Source: Choanephora cucurbitarum
Taxonomy: Eukaryota; Mucoromycota; Mucoromycetes; Mucorales; Choanephoraceae
Reading direction: 5' to 3'
DNA: 64,000 nucleotides
Assembly (NCBI GenBank): GCA_025331435.1
Contig: JAIWNI010000020.1
Location: 296,022 to 360,021, forward strand
Part shown: positions 37,436-50,435 of the stretch, piece after piece
Layout: each line of letters begins with the position of its first letter
Numbering within the stretch: the first letter of the stretch is position 1
Made by a program: the position numbers and the translations under genes
Notes under the pieces: generated by a model
The model's database searches: none
Told to the model about the DNA's origin: nothing
The model's input: only the letters and a program-made list of their open reading frames with translations

Positions 37436-39183
37436 ATGTTATTTCTAGTAGTTTCAGTTTTTCGATTGTTTTATTTTGTGAGTGTTTTTTTGAATTGGAT
37501 CTTTCAGAGCAGCTGATTGCGATTGCTTTTGCCTGTGCTTGACGACTGCTGGGGCTTCGGTGGTGAGCCTACTCTGCCTGTCGATTTGCTAGAAAAAACA
37601 AGGGGGGGTCAATCCATTGTATCCTCCTCTGTGGTTGTGTCCATCAGGTCGACCTCTACCAAAATTTCCACGTAATTGATTTTCAGATGACTGATTCTTC
37701 AAAACAAGTCTTTTGGATCTTTTTCAATTGTGTGGGACTGACGAAGAGTCTTTTCCTTCCTCATCGTCTTCATCTCTCATATATCTAGCACTGACCGAAA
37801 GTTTGATTGCCTTGGACGACACTTCTTTTGCGTCGCCGTCTATTTTTTTTTCCTGGGGCAAGACAGTAGACGGCAAGACGAGTTTCAACTAAGACTGTAA
37901 GTAGGCCACTACTATCACTCTTTAACAACATTCTTCCAGGTCGCTTCATGTGATTAAAGCATGCGAAAAAAGACTCTCACGGTACAAAAGCTTAACAACA
38001 ATGTTGATTCAATTGATTGACTAAAAGCAGAAGAGCAATACATAATGGATATTTATATTATAATGAAAAACAGAATAAGAAAGATTCACTTTTATCTCTT
38101 ATTTGAAGCCTCGAGGTTAGGGTATTCAAAAGAGGGCCACAACCATTCAACAGGAACAGGGAGAAGGATACAAAAGGGACCAGTAATTTTTCTTTGAATC
38201 TAGTGACTCGGATCACCTCTTTCATGAAAAGAACAATGTTCTAAAAAAAAAAGCAATTAGTTGAATGCTATCTCTAAGACGTCTGTACTTTTACCTTCAA
38301 TTGTTGGAAGTATTCTATAATGAGGGGAAGACGCAACAAATCATCCACACAACGAATGCCACGGAAAGAACCAAGCTCTACCAAGTCGTAGCGACCTTCT
38401 TGTTCAATAGTCATTTTATACGTGGTAATCATTTCACCGTCGTCAACAAGACCGCAAACAACAGGGGAAGGGACACCAAAGAGAGCCAAGCGATCAAGCA
38501 TCAGCTTGAGAATATTGCCAAGTTTTGATGTATCGTTCACAATCTGTGAGGCCTTTGCCTTGGGTTTTTTGACTTCAACAGCCAGAATGTCAAACTTCTC
38601 ACCTTCAGACACGACTTTGAGCAAATAGTCTGGAAAGAGAGAGAACCAAGAAGGAGAGGGTGAAGAGGAAGAAGCAAAGGATCTCTTTTTGGAAGACGAT
38701 ACTCTTGTGTTGTTGTCGATTGGTAACGAAAGATCGGAACCCTCGGGAAGGCGTTCAAGCCGGCCTCTGACACTCAAGTGCTCATTTCTGGGAATGCCAT
38801 TGAAGAAGGTCTCCAAGAGATGTAAAAGAGTTGACTCGATATAGCTTTGTTCCGTCAAAACACTTAGGCAAGACACCTTTTTAAGAAAAATGTCGAAAAG
38901 ATTCAACAAAAGCAACTTTTCATCTTCTTTCTTGGTCATGGCATCTATCTTCTTTCTCATCAAGATCACCTTGAAGCTGTCTTCTTCTTCATCATCATCA
39001 TCAACTTTCTATTTTTTTTTTACACAAAAAGAAATAAGCATACAATAAAAATAACTGAGGAATATAAAATTCACCTTCAATAGCCAGCGACAAAGAAGCA
39101 TCAAGTCATCACTACAAGAGTGACCAAACTTTTTTCTACTCATGCTCTTTTTTACTTCGCTCTGCTTGTCCTCTAAGCCCAAG
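37037..39183 (-). repeat. Inverted duplication, copy A (partner at 53662-55819)
   Basis: This 2.15 kb stretch is the reverse complement of 53662-55819, with only a handful of substitutions noticed (mostly transitions) and length changes in a G run (37608) and an A run. It contains an RT-like fragment and the 3' part of the PD-(D/E)XK-like gene. The left edge breaks after gtgcaaaagaa (37037); the right edge breaks at ctaagcccaag (39183), inside a coding exon. Copy A is therefore the truncated daughter and copy B, which keeps the whole gene, is closer to the source. Confidence 0.9.
38103..39183 (-). pseudogene. Truncated copy of PD-(D/E)XK-like gene, copy A
   Basis: The main exon (231 codons, 38274-38969) stays open and differs from copy B by one noticed residue (FSLFPDY against FSLIPDY). 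The preceding exon is present only from LGLEDKQSEVKKS; exons 1-4 are absent and the sequence changes abruptly at 39183. The gene lacks its start and is probably dead despite the open frame. Confidence 0.8.
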
Positions 39184-39324
39184 TCACAACCTCAACCGTA
39201 TAACTACAATATGGAAACAAAAATGAAGAAAAAGCAAACAATGTTGATCATGTAATTTTTTCTTTAAGAAAAGAGAACTGATAAATAGTGAGGCTTCAAA
39301 TTTTTTTATTCTTTTGCATAATTA

Positions 39325-41048
39325 TCATTGAAATATGTCTTCATGCTTAGCAATAAGTAGTCGAACAAGCTGCATACCTTGTTCCATTTGCTTCAGATAA
39401 ATAGCAGCATCAGCTAATGCAGATTGTTCTGTTTCATGAGCGTTTTTTAGTGATTCATCAGCTCGAATCATGTTAGGTGTAAATACAACAGATAGATTGT
39501 GTGTGTTCATTCTGTTTTTGTTAGAATTGTCAGAAACCTCCTTTAAAAAATTACAGACATAGCTAAGTAGGTAAAGATAATTTGGCGTATCCTTATACTG
39601 CTCTGTAAGCTTGTTTCTAATCTTGTCGATTGTTCCCTTGGTACAAATGCTTGCATCTGGGTTCATTTTAAAGAAAGAATTAGAATGACTATCATACAGC
39701 CTTTTGTTTTTCATTACCTGGTAATGCACCCATATTTTCACTAAGCTTAAGACTGATCAATGGTGTAGGGAGTTCTCTTATGAAAACTTTGAATAGAGCA
39801 GCAGAGACATCGATATCGTATTGATTCAAGTCGACTGCTTCACCTATGAAATTCCATTGTAAATTGTTACTATTCCCTCATTTTACAAAAAAAGAAACTC
39901 ACCTTTGTTAAATGCATTCTTCACTGCTTGTAACTCATCACTGGCCGGTGATTTTCTAAAGATACCTTCTTTATCTAAGCCTGGTTTGTGTTAAAATGTG
40001 CTATCCTTTCACTCTGTACTGATACTTGCCATTCAATCTGATATGATCAACAATTTGAATAACAAAATTAGGTACATACTTTGGCGATGAATTATTCTCA
40101 ATGGCTGCCAAATCTTCTAGTTTTCTACCAAAAGCAAGAGAAGGAGAGCTTGCTGATAATTGGCGCTGCTGGAGCATTGAGAAATAAGAAGAGTATGTGG
40201 TTGGAAGTTGCTGGTCATAATCGACAACTCTCTGAGGTATGAATTGAGCTGCTAATTCAACATATTGTTTTAGCTCCTCTAGACTCGATAAGTAATGTAG
40301 CTTGCGTGCGAATTTAGGACTTCCAAAAAAGAAAATTAAGTTTTTTATGCAGCAGATGCTTATGTAAGTCAGTTAAAAAGCAACTTACCTAACAATCTTA
40401 TTGGCCAGGTCAAAAATAAGTCTATACATTCTAGTCAAGTGAAGAACATACAGTGCTTTGAGGTTTTTCTTATATCTAATTTACAGATAATGGTAGGAAA
40501 GAGAAACGATTTAATTGCCAAGCTTTTTTTTTGTGTTGCACATTCATTTGACTTTACTTGCGATCTAGTGAACGATAGGCTCTCAATAGCCATAGCCAGC
40601 CTGGACGATATCTAGCAGGAGAAGAAAAGAAGACAAGCACATAATCGTTTTCAACAAACTCATCTCTATAAGAATTAAAGAAGGAAATAGGTGTTGGCTC
40701 TTTTCTCAATATAACAACAAACGAAAGATGGCGTGTGATGAGCCTTATACATACAGTCTTGCCAAGATAAAGCTATTATGTTTATTATCAGTACAACAAG
40801 AATTGTTTGTATTCATCCTAGTATTCTTACGATAATATCAAGTCATAATCATAAATATCAGGGTTAGGCAAATTGTCTGCACAGAGTATAAGGATAGGAC
40901 GACTCTCGCGATCGAGCCCTAACTAGAAAATGAGCATCTAAAGAACAACAAAAGAACAAAGCACTCTACCAGCTTCATATATGATATTTAAGCCAGCTAT
41001 GCCTTTGTACTCAGGACTATTGCTTGAAAGAGCGAGTGCTTTAGACAT
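39325..41048 (-). CDS. CRAL-TRIO/BCH plus RhoGAP protein (ARHGAP1-like)
   Basis: Read leftward from the ATG at 41048: MSKALALSSNSPEYKGIAGLNIIYEAGLDRESRPILILCADNLPNPDIYDYDLILS and FVENDYVLVFFSS...RPGWLWLLRAYRSLDRKYKKNLKALYVLHLTRMYRLIFDLANKIVSPKFARKLHYLSSLEEL form a CRAL-TRIO (BCH/Sec14-like) domain. Then KYVPNFVIQIVDHIRLNGLDKEGIFRKSPASDELQ starts a RhoGAP domain, with the arginine finger in GIFRKSP and NKNRMNTHNLSVVFTPNMIR near its end. This architecture matches p50RhoGAP/ARHGAP1, which turns off Rho-type GTPases at membranes. About nine short introns, one with an internal AG choice (ctagttag) before GLDRE. Complete to the stop at 39325. Confidence 0.85.
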
Positions 41049-41984
41049 GTGTGATAGAATAAAAAGAGCAAAGTGTATAGGTTTATTTTTGTTTTCTTTT
41101 ACTTTTCGGACACAGCTTCAATAGAGTTGTGGTGAAGCAGTGCCTCTTTTTTTAGGAACAAAGACAATTCATTGCCCGACTTACAGTTCTGTGGGCGAGG
41201 TTGCTGTGTCTAGGGAACTACTCCGCCAGCGATAAGCAATACGATTGGACAATGTCAGCCAATAAAAGTTGTTATTACTAGCTTCATTTAAGTTTTTGCA
41301 TAATGTCTTTTGATGAGTGAGCTCATAAAGAACATTACAGCTATAAGCAAAAGGAAGTTTGTTTCTGTTTGGAAAGGGAGATTACAAGAAGTATCAAGAT
41401 CATACTTGGTTGTTATCGTTTGGATATATAAATAAAGCATTTGATACCATTGTTCTTTCAAAAGCTTAGCTTTTTGAATGAAAGAATACTGTTCACCTTG
41501 AAAGGCTTCTTGTTATTGTTTCCTTAGCAATGAATTTGATATTTTTTTTGGTGAATAACGTTCACTCCATATACAAAACGATCTAACGTGTACAACTCGA
41601 TACTAAACAAGTAGTCTAATATATTTAAAATAAAAATATACTATATTCATATCAAAGAGGTCTTTTCATATGTGTTGGCTATCTTTAGAAGTGATCAATA
41701 AACCGTATTGGTTGCCGTAATACAGATATAGCAAGGAGCAATTCTTCTCTTCCAGCTTTTTTCCTGTCTATCTTTCTCTTACCGTATTATGCACAAAAAT
41801 AACATTTTATTGTTCAATCAGCCTTTCTCTCAAATAACAGCTCATCGCTCTTTCCTATTGTCAGTCGTTTCGAGCGATTAAAGCTGTTTTCGAGTGTCAG
41901 CATGATGGGTCTGATTGGATAAATGTGTAATTTATCTTTTTTTAAATATAGCTGTTTGCAGATGACGATCTCACTCGTGAATCC
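41049..41984. other. Intergenic region
   Basis: Upstream DNA of the RhoGAP gene, then possible 5' extension of the Fanzor locus: an open stretch reading FRAIKAVFECQHDGSDWINV at about 41866-41930 could be coding. No boundary of a mobile element was found. Confidence 0.35.
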
Positions 41985-44173
41985 TTGATGGATAAACGTG
42001 CTGATCTTGCAGAGCATGAGATTGATGCATGCTTACTTATTGTCACAAGGCCCAGGCCATATATTCCATCAAAAACAAACTATGAATCTATTGGTCACCA
42101 GCTTCAATTTATCATCCTTGCAAACAATCTTCTCCGCTATGCCGGTTATGCTAGATCTAATCGCAACATGTGTTCTATGCCCTCTGCCGGCCTAAAAGCT
42201 TTCCGAATGAATGCAGAATCCCTCTACTCTTCGTATCGTAATCATGGTCAACAAAGACTAAGGTTCTTTAAATATGATGGTACACCGCTTCAACGTGCAA
42301 TTGATGTCTACAATCATAAGTATGCTGTGTTTAATTAATTTTTGATATGGCAAGCATTCAAGCAGTATGCAAAAGAAATAAGTTGATATTCGTACACAAC
42401 ATCACCATTCTGCCCGGCTTACAACATGTACGGTTGTTAGGTACAAAGACGAACAAGCCCAAGGAGACAACAGCTTCTTTAAGAAAGCAGCCTTTCACTA
42501 GCAATATTCCCGAATCAACTTGGCAGGAAATCCTGTTGCAGTCCGAAAAAGACAAGAATATCATAAAGGATGAAACTGCTGCCTTGGAAAAAGAAGTGAA
42601 TGATTTGTCTAAAAACATGAAGCAGGCCTATAAGAGATACAATGATGGTAACTTTGGTATTCAAATCAAAGTAGCTAAGCGTTATTGGAAAAATCCCTTC
42701 TCCCAACCTTCTGCAACTCAAGCTCTACCAACCGAACCATCTAGACCATCCACTCCTCCCGAAAAAGCTGAAGCCGGTCTTTGTGGCTGTTTGCCAGATA
42801 TATTTAACATCATTCGCAACGCAATCAACAAACTCAGGGGTACTCAATCTGGTCAGCAGGAACTGTCAGTGGCTATACCTATCGAGCTACAGAAGAAGGC
42901 CTCAGATGACATTCAAAAGGAAATATCTCAGCTCATCAATTTGCTAAAAGAAAAAAGATACAAGAGTTATTTAGCTGTTGAAGAATGCAAGCGCGAGTTG
43001 TCTGATCAAAGATTTAATCTGTATATTCGACGTAGAGCTCTTGCCATGCCTAAAAAAGATAAGGGAAAGCAAAAGGCTGAAAAAACTTTGAAACGTATCC
43101 AAAAAGCTGATGTTAACGAACGAGGTGCTATGTTCAAGTCTGAAGATGCAAAACTCGATCTAGATCCTCTACAAGCCTCCCAAGATTTCGTTTTCTCTGG
43201 CACGGACAATGGTATTGCAAAAATGTCAGAATCAGTACCTGTTTCGCTTGAACGATATGTCTACCACTTGAAACTTCACAACCGTTTCGCTGCTTTGACG
43301 GAACAAACTGAACCTAAGTTCCAACCATTGCCTGAAGCAAAGACAATCTCGGCTGAAGATGTTGATTTTGCAAGTGGAAATTTCCATTACAGACATGAGT
43401 TGGCGTTGATGAAGAGAAACAGTCCGCAAGTTGCTGAAGCAGAAGCAGCATTGTCACACCAAAATTTCACTACTGTCAAGAATGAAGAAGATGTTTGGAA
43501 TGCGTACAGGTGCTTGCAAGATAACAAGAATGTGGTGAGAAGCTTCTACCGGAATACCAAGATGAAGAAGGGTGGTATGAGAAGAGAAATGTTTATGAAG
43601 AAGTCAAAAGATCGTATTTGTGCTCGAGAACGTCTTTAGTTGAACCCTAAGGTAGAAGCAATCAAAAATCGAAAAGGCAAGCAGAAGGCAGGACTTCAAC
43701 CACCCCAAAAGCAGTTGATCATGATGATTGGTGATAGAGGTATGGGTGTTGGCTCCAGAATCAAACAACACTTACGCTATGGTGGTATTTGGAAACAGAA
43801 TAACCATGCCCGCTATACAACAGTCAGCATCACCAACGAAAACAACACGTCACAAACCTGTGTGTATTGCTTCCAAAAACTTCAACATCCAAAGCAGCTG
43901 ATACCAGTGAAAGGCAAAACAGTATATAGAAACATGAAAGGCGCACTCCACTGCTTGAGCCTTGAACGCCCATCTGCTAGGAATGGTCGTGGGGTAAGTG
44001 GCCATGACAAACTGTCTGCCTTTGTTATTGCTATTTCCGGAATTACAACTTTGCTGTTCCAACAAACTCTTCCTGCATTATCAAGAACCATCAGTCACTC
44101 CAACACTGAATTTAATCACAAAACAGCATCCTTTTGTACAAGAAGCGGTGTATTGGCTGCGCGCGAAGCGTGA
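41985..44173 (+). pseudogene. Fanzor (eukaryotic TnpB-homologue RNA-guided nuclease), broken
   Basis: Three consecutive open blocks appear to be one gene: 41985-42338, 42347-43639 and 43640-44173. Blocks 2 and 3 share a frame and are separated only by a TAG at 43637; block 1 is offset by a frameshift at about 42336. Fanzor landmarks: helical N-terminal part; FVFSGTDNGIAKMSESVP, with the RuvC-I Asp at 43204; GDRGMGVGSRIKQHLRYGG; NENNTSQTCVYC, with the Glu at 43838 in the place of the rearranged Fanzor active site; and GHDKLSAFVIAISGITTLLF, with the RuvC-III Asp at 44006. The zinc finger keeps CVYC, but its second half reads CLSLERPS where a second Cys is expected. The acidic residues survive, while the stop, the frameshift and the damaged finger suggest an inactivated copy. 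Stop read-through or sequencing error cannot be excluded. Confidence 0.75.
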
Positions 44174-47100
44174 TTAGCAAGCGGTAAGTATTACATAAAC
44201 TTTATCTGACTTACAGTACTAAATCTTCTCTCCCCCAGACATGACAGTCTTGCCGTTCTGTGCCTGATATATATTTCACTGGGAATGGACCACTAAATCT
44301 TAACAGAAAGTCCTTTTTGCCAGCCTGCTTCATTATGAAACCAAAAGCACAGAAACATATGAGGTACTTTTATCTACAAACAATCCAGGCTGTCCCAATA
44401 TGAAGCACGATTGCAGCAAGAAACAAAGTATCTGTTTTGGCTATAGCAATCTTTCTGGTATCACAGTATTATTGTTCAAAGAAGTTCTGTTAGCCTTCTT
44501 TACAAACGTTACTCACTTCGATAATTATTGAAACAACAAGCTGTTATTTTTCAGTACAAAAAGCGAGATATTGGCTGTATGCCTAACGTGAAAAATTGAC
44601 CATACAGGCACCTTTTCTTTTAAATGTATCGAGAGTATGGTTACTGAAGCTGTAATAGCCCTCAGCAATCCTCTGATGCTTGCATAGGCTACAAATATGC
44701 TCGATTCTCAAATGAGATATAAAGTATAGGATTTACTCAATATAGACATGATGTGCGAATTAATCCTATGTCAATAGCTTACTGCTTTCTCTTCTTCCTT
44801 TCCTTTCCTTTCCTTTCTCCTAAACTTGATCATTTATACTGAGAAAATGCAGCCTGTATGATACAAACACTTGTTTGTTCAAGGTGTTGGCTATCGAAGG
44901 ACGTTACTCATACAAACTCAGCAGAAGGTCACTTAGAGCTCAATAGATCTCTAGTCAAGACACACGAGGCAATGCTTCGTACATCTTTTAAAATGAGAAA
45001 TAAGGACAAAGTTCTTTAGAGAGATTCATAGTAAGAATCAATTTGATCCATAAACAAGATATACGAAGATTCGAAAACTTATGAAGGCCAATGTCGAAAA
45101 CAAAATTGGAAGCCAATGGTATCCCAGACTATCATCACTGTCAAGTTTATAATGTTGAAAATACAAAATAGTAGAGAGAAGGTTGAAAGGTGAACTATTG
45201 AAATACCATCAAACAAAACTATGGAAGCTTTATCATGATATTCATCCTCGTAATCTTCTTTGGTAGCTTTGAGCGCTAGATTATCAACCGATACAACAAA
45301 ATATCGTTATACTTATCTTTCACTCAAACAGAAAGCTGAAGTTTGCTAAGCTGACAGAACCAATTCGTCACTCTACATGCTATTGATACAGTGCTATCAG
45401 CTCATGAAGAAATGTGCGAAACAAAACTAACTATTATGGTAGATGTTCTATCTCTGGTAGAAATTGCAGCACTAAGAATTCTTCAACACGCATTGCTTTG
45501 TCATGTTATATTTAGCTGAACCAATCTTCTTGTTGGATAGCCTGTCTTTGGAATAACGATGTGAGGTTGAACAAAATTTCCTAAAGTAAGCAATTCCCAA
45601 AAGATCAAATGGATATGACTCCAAGCCGTTTTTAAACAAACAACTGCAAAATCAACTTATGATCAAGATAGATCTATAGATCCAAAGATTAATGTTTCAT
45701 CAGTTTTCCGCTTTTTTCCTTTGTCTGTTTTTTTCTCAGGACTCTAACCGCAAGACAAAAGAGGAAACTGTGTAACCTGAGTGTTCATAGAATGAAAAGA
45801 ATTAAGCATGTATATCTCCTAGCTGAAGCTGCATCTATTCGATAACGAAAGGCACAGGAATAGACTGTTGCGGTATTTGTCATTCGCATATCATTCATTA
45901 GGGAGAATTGAAAAAAATCAAAGAATTAGGTTTGCTTGTTTCTTTATATTCTCTGCAATTATGCGCTGAAATGTCTGTGCTAAATCAACTCCGTCTTTGC
46001 TCTGTGTCCCTTGAACACTTATTTTGGTGGCCAATTTAGCCCTATCTCACTTCAGTTCAAACCTTTCGTTTTATTTTTGCATGCTCTTATATGAGTGTTA
46101 CCTGAGTTGAGTATCATTTTACTTATTGTTTGTAATGCATCAGAGTGCTGTATAACTATATTGTAAAACAGATGTGGGGAAATTTTATTTTCTTTGAATC
46201 ACGTCTAGGAACACAAATTCAATCTGAATCTACGCTTATTCCAATTATGCCCTTACTACTATTCCTTTCTTTGTCTTAGCTTTATACCAATACAAATCAA
46301 GACAATGAAAAGGGCTTATGAAATATAGTTGGGCATGTCAATCTGCGAAAACAAAAGACACTAAACAGTTGACGTGATTTGTGCTTTTTTTTTGGCATAT
46401 TCTGAAAAGCACGGAAGACCAACTGTATAAAGCTGTATTAAATTTAAGATTATCGTTTATCTTGTAGAAAGCTTAACCCATCCATATGTAAATTCTTTCG
46501 ATTCTTCTTCGATTGAGACCTTCTATCTTTTAAAACAGATAGGCATAACTAACACATCTGACATACTGTGTAATATGTACGGAAATAAGAAAAATAAGAC
46601 CTATCTAGAATCATATTAGGCAATCAAATATCACACGAGAGGTTTATCTTATACCATTCTTCTTAATTCAAATAGGAAATATCTCCATCAAGGTCGATTC
46701 TCAAAGGAAACTGGCTATCCGATAATGTGATTTTTGGGAAGAAGCTATTGTGGCACTGATCAGAAGATCGAGAGTGTAGTACCTTTTTTTTCCTTTTCAA
46801 AAAAGAAAGAGTCGAATCATGTAAAAGCTGCCCATGCGGATCAAGAGTGAGTCATTTGCATTCGGCATGTCTTGAAATACTCATACGCTCGAAGATTGTC
46901 ACTACGCTGTTTACTCGGTTACAAAAAAGAAGCTGAGAGGACGGTGTCGCAATTGGTCAAGAAGGAGCTAAAGTAGACCTCAAATCTTTTGTGTCATTTA
47001 TATTGACTTGTTTACCAAATGGTTAGACTCTAACTGGGAATAAAAGGTATTGGATCAAAATTAGCTATGGACCCCATCTATTTATCGAGTACCTAAATCA

Positions 47101-48565
47101 AGGCCAATCGTAGATTTCGATCTTGCTTCTCTTTTTATGGAAAAGAAAACTAAGGAACCAACTAATTGACACCATTATGGCAAATCTACTTATAATAGAG
47201 TAAACGTAGACCATGAATTCTGTTCTCTTATTATAAAATTGAAGAAGGCTCATCTTCTGCTGTGATTCCAGTACTCTTGCTGTTCATAAAATAAGATTGG
47301 AACTCAAGCTCTTCATAGCCTGCCATTGCATTTTATGAACTTGTTCGGGATGACACTATTGACACTAAATTTCAAATTTGACAAACATAAAAATAGGTAA
47401 TGCATGCGAGGTTGATGCCTCTTTAAACAATCCTAAATATGGATAACTATAGCACAGCAGGACAACAAGACTTGTGTTTCAGTTGAGCCTATTTTTTTTT
47501 TCAGCTATAAGAACAGATGATTTTTTCTTACGTATGTCTATGTCATGACAAAGAAATGAAATCTGTTTCCGCAAACTGTACTTTTGTTTTTCTTTGCGAA
47601 TAGTTGGAATGCTTTGAAACATGGCCCCAATAGTTAGTGTTACACACAAAAATAGGCCAATGACGTACCAGCCTATATGGTAAAACTCCTTTAGTATAAT
47701 TAATAGAAAGAAAAGATGAAGTGAGTGTCATTTAACTGCAGGTCTGGGGCAGATAATGACGTGTAAATTCAGATGTGCTGACGACAGTATATGAAGATAT
47801 ACATTAAGTGAGCAAATCATTCATGACAACAAAAAACAAAGAATTGAAAAGGGCAAAAAGGGCTCGAAACAGATTCTCCATCTACAACCAGACTGTTCAT
47901 GTGATGCATTCTATCCTTCTTTTATGACTAAACAGGAAATATTTAGTTTCTTTTTTTTTCAGTTCATCTGAATCAACTGAGCATTGTCTACATTCACCGG
48001 GACAAATATTCCGTATGCATTCATAGTATTGTCAGAAAACTATACATTTAAATCATTGTTGCCCTCATAACCAACTAAGAATCAATTTCCAATGTCGAGT
48101 TAATGAGACCTGTACAACCTTAAGATACGTAAGTAGAAAATGAAACAAATTTATTCCCCAATAAAGATGGATCTGCACTTAGCTTACTTAACACTTTGCC
48201 GCACTTGTCTGATTGGTCCCGGGAGCAAAATTGGGGATTTTAAAGAAGATGAATTGCGGGGAAATATGTGGAGAGAATAAAAGTGACACAATTCCAAACC
48301 AATGAAATCACTTTCTAAGCTGAGATAAAACCTAACAAAAAAAGAAAATAACGGGAAAAGCGCTTCATTTGTTAAATTCGAAAGAGGTACAGCTTACTGT
48401 GGCATGGGAATATTTTGATGGGAAGAAAGTGCATGATGAAAAGAAGAAAAATACCAAAAGCAGAATCTGACAGTTCATTCCATTTTGATATATAAACTAG
48501 ACCCCTTTTTTCTGATTCATTTACTTTAATCTCTTTTCTATTTATTTATTTTTAATACAATCATC
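44174..48565. other. Gene-free region after Fanzor
   Basis: 4.4 kb of AT-rich DNA without a credible coding frame. A (TTTCC)n microsatellite lies at about 44796-44817. The first few hundred bases could hold the guide-RNA part of the Fanzor element, but I see no feature that proves it. Confidence 0.45.
48488..48496 (+). promoter_or_regulatory. TATA box of the sugar transporter gene
   Basis: tatataaac lies about 75 bp before the ATG at 48566, at a normal TATA-to-start distance for a short leader. Confidence 0.5.
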
Positions 48566-50117
48566 ATGCTCTTTAAGAAAAAGGCTCCTTCTCCCTCTAA
48601 CGACGTTGTTAGTGATGTTTCATTCAGCGACGAAGAAAGAGGTTTATCTCCAAAGCAAAGCTTTCTGATCCCTGGTATTCTTGTCACTAGTCTTTTCTTT
48701 TTGTGGGGTTTCAGTTATGGTCTTCTTGACACTTTAAATAAACATTTCAAGAATGTTTTGGGCATCAGTAAGTTGACTACAACTAAGCGAAAAAAGTCTT
48801 TCTTTTATTAACCTGATCTATAGCTACCACTGAAAGTACTTATATGCAAGTTGCTTATTTTGGTGCTTATTTCATCATGTGTATTCCGTAAGTAAATAAA
48901 CCCTTGACGTCCCTGAAGAAATCAGCTAACAAAAAAACCGTAATGTAGTGCAAGTATGATTTCAAAGCGATTTGGTTATAAGAAAGCAATGATCTTTGGT
49001 TTATGTCTTTATGTTATTGGTGCTATTTGTTTCTACCCTTCTGCCGTTAACCTCAGTTACGGTGGTTTTGTTGCTTCATTGTTCATCATTGCTTCTGGTC
49101 TTGCCACTTTGGAAAGTAGTAAGTATTGAAGCATCCTTGTCTACTGTTTCTTGATCTAATTTTTTTTTAATCAAAGCTGCAAACACTTACATCACTGCCA
49201 TTGGCTCAAGAAGCAAGGCTTCTCTTCGTATTAACATTGCTCAAAGTTTCAACGGTCTTGCCTCTTGTGTTGCTCCTATCATCGCCTCTTTCGCTTTCTT
49301 TGGTGGTGCCGAAGACGAAACTACCGATACTTCCAAGAGCTTGGATTCTGTCAAATGGACCTATATTGGCGTTGCCTGTGGTGTTGCTGCCATTGCCTTG
49401 TTGTTCTGCTTTGCTAATATTCCTGAAATTGATGAAGAAGCCTTGATGGCCGAAGAAGCTCGTGAAACCGGTGAAGTCGCCCGTCGTGCTTCCCTCACTT
49501 CCCCACATCTTATTTTGGGAGCCATCACTGAATTCTTGTACACTGGTGCTCAAGTAGCCGTTGCATCTATGTTCTTGTTCTACAGTTCTGAGGTTGGTCA
49601 AATTCCTGACTCTCGCGGCTCCATCTTGCTTGCTATTGCTCAAGCCTGTTTCACTGTTGGTCGATTTGTCGGTGCTTTCTTGATGAAGAAAATTCGTCCC
49701 GATCATTTGATGGCTATTTTTGCTACTTGCTGTATGATTTCTAACATCTTTGTTATTGCCTTCAAGACACCTGCTACTACTTATGTCTTGTTTGCCATTC
49801 TCTTCTTTGAAAGTATCTTGTTCCCTACTATTTTCGCTTTGGGTACAAAGGATCTCGGTAGAAACCACAAGCGTGGTTCCGCCATGATCATTATGGGTGT
49901 CTCTGGTGGTGCCGTTATCCCTCCTCTTATGGGTGTTGCTCATGACCATTCTAACGTCAACATTGCTTTTGTCATTCCTCTCATCTGTTACGGTGTCGTA
50001 TTGTTCTACGCTTTGGTCGGTAGCAAATGGATCAAGTATGTTGATGAAGATATTGGCGGTGTTGTTGAACAAAAAGAAGTCTACGTCGATGACACAAAGA
50101 AGTCCGATAGCAAGTAG
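48566..50117 (+). CDS. FucP-type MFS sugar transporter
   Basis: Major facilitator of the fucose-glucose-galactose:H+ symporter branch. Exons join at G-I-TTTEST (intron from 48768), C-I-P-ASMISKRFGYKKA and LEST-ANTYITAIGSRSKASLRINIAQSFNG. Twelve hydrophobic segments are visible. Landmarks are LFFLWGFSYGLLDTLNKHF in the first helix region, the LES(T)ANTYIT...RINIAQSFNGLAS motif and LGTKDLGRNHKRGSAMIIMGVSGGAVIPPLMG near the C-terminus. The substrate is inferred to be a hexose or deoxyhexose; this family is mainly bacterial but also known in fungi. The C-ending codon bias is much stronger than in the surrounding transposon debris, and the gene is intact. Confidence 0.9.
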
Positions 50118-50435
50118 ATCTTGCCTAATGATTCTTATATCTAATTCCCCTTTTTGTATACTATTTATTATTATCTTTTCTTTTGTATTTTTAGTATTTG
50201 TAATTTTAGCTGTAAAAAGTATGAATAAAACTTTATCTTTACCAGAATCGTGTCGTACAGTCTTGCTTTTCTCCCATCTAGGAGGGACTCGAGGGCCCAC
50301 TTCTTGCTTTTCCGCACATTTGTTTTTGGATGTTTGTGTAATATTAAATTTATTGGATTTTGCCTTCACTTTTGCGGGTTCTGATTTTTTGTAGGTCTCT
50401 ATTTCCAGGCAAGTTTACTTTCTGATTCCGCTAAC

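Noticed and set aside
47543..47731. 62-codon frame in the gene-free block
   Set aside because: Short, no motif, no conserved context.
49206..50369. 387-codon frame antisense to the sugar transporter
   Set aside because: Shadow of a codon-biased exon; Asn/Thr/Ser-rich text without family motifs.
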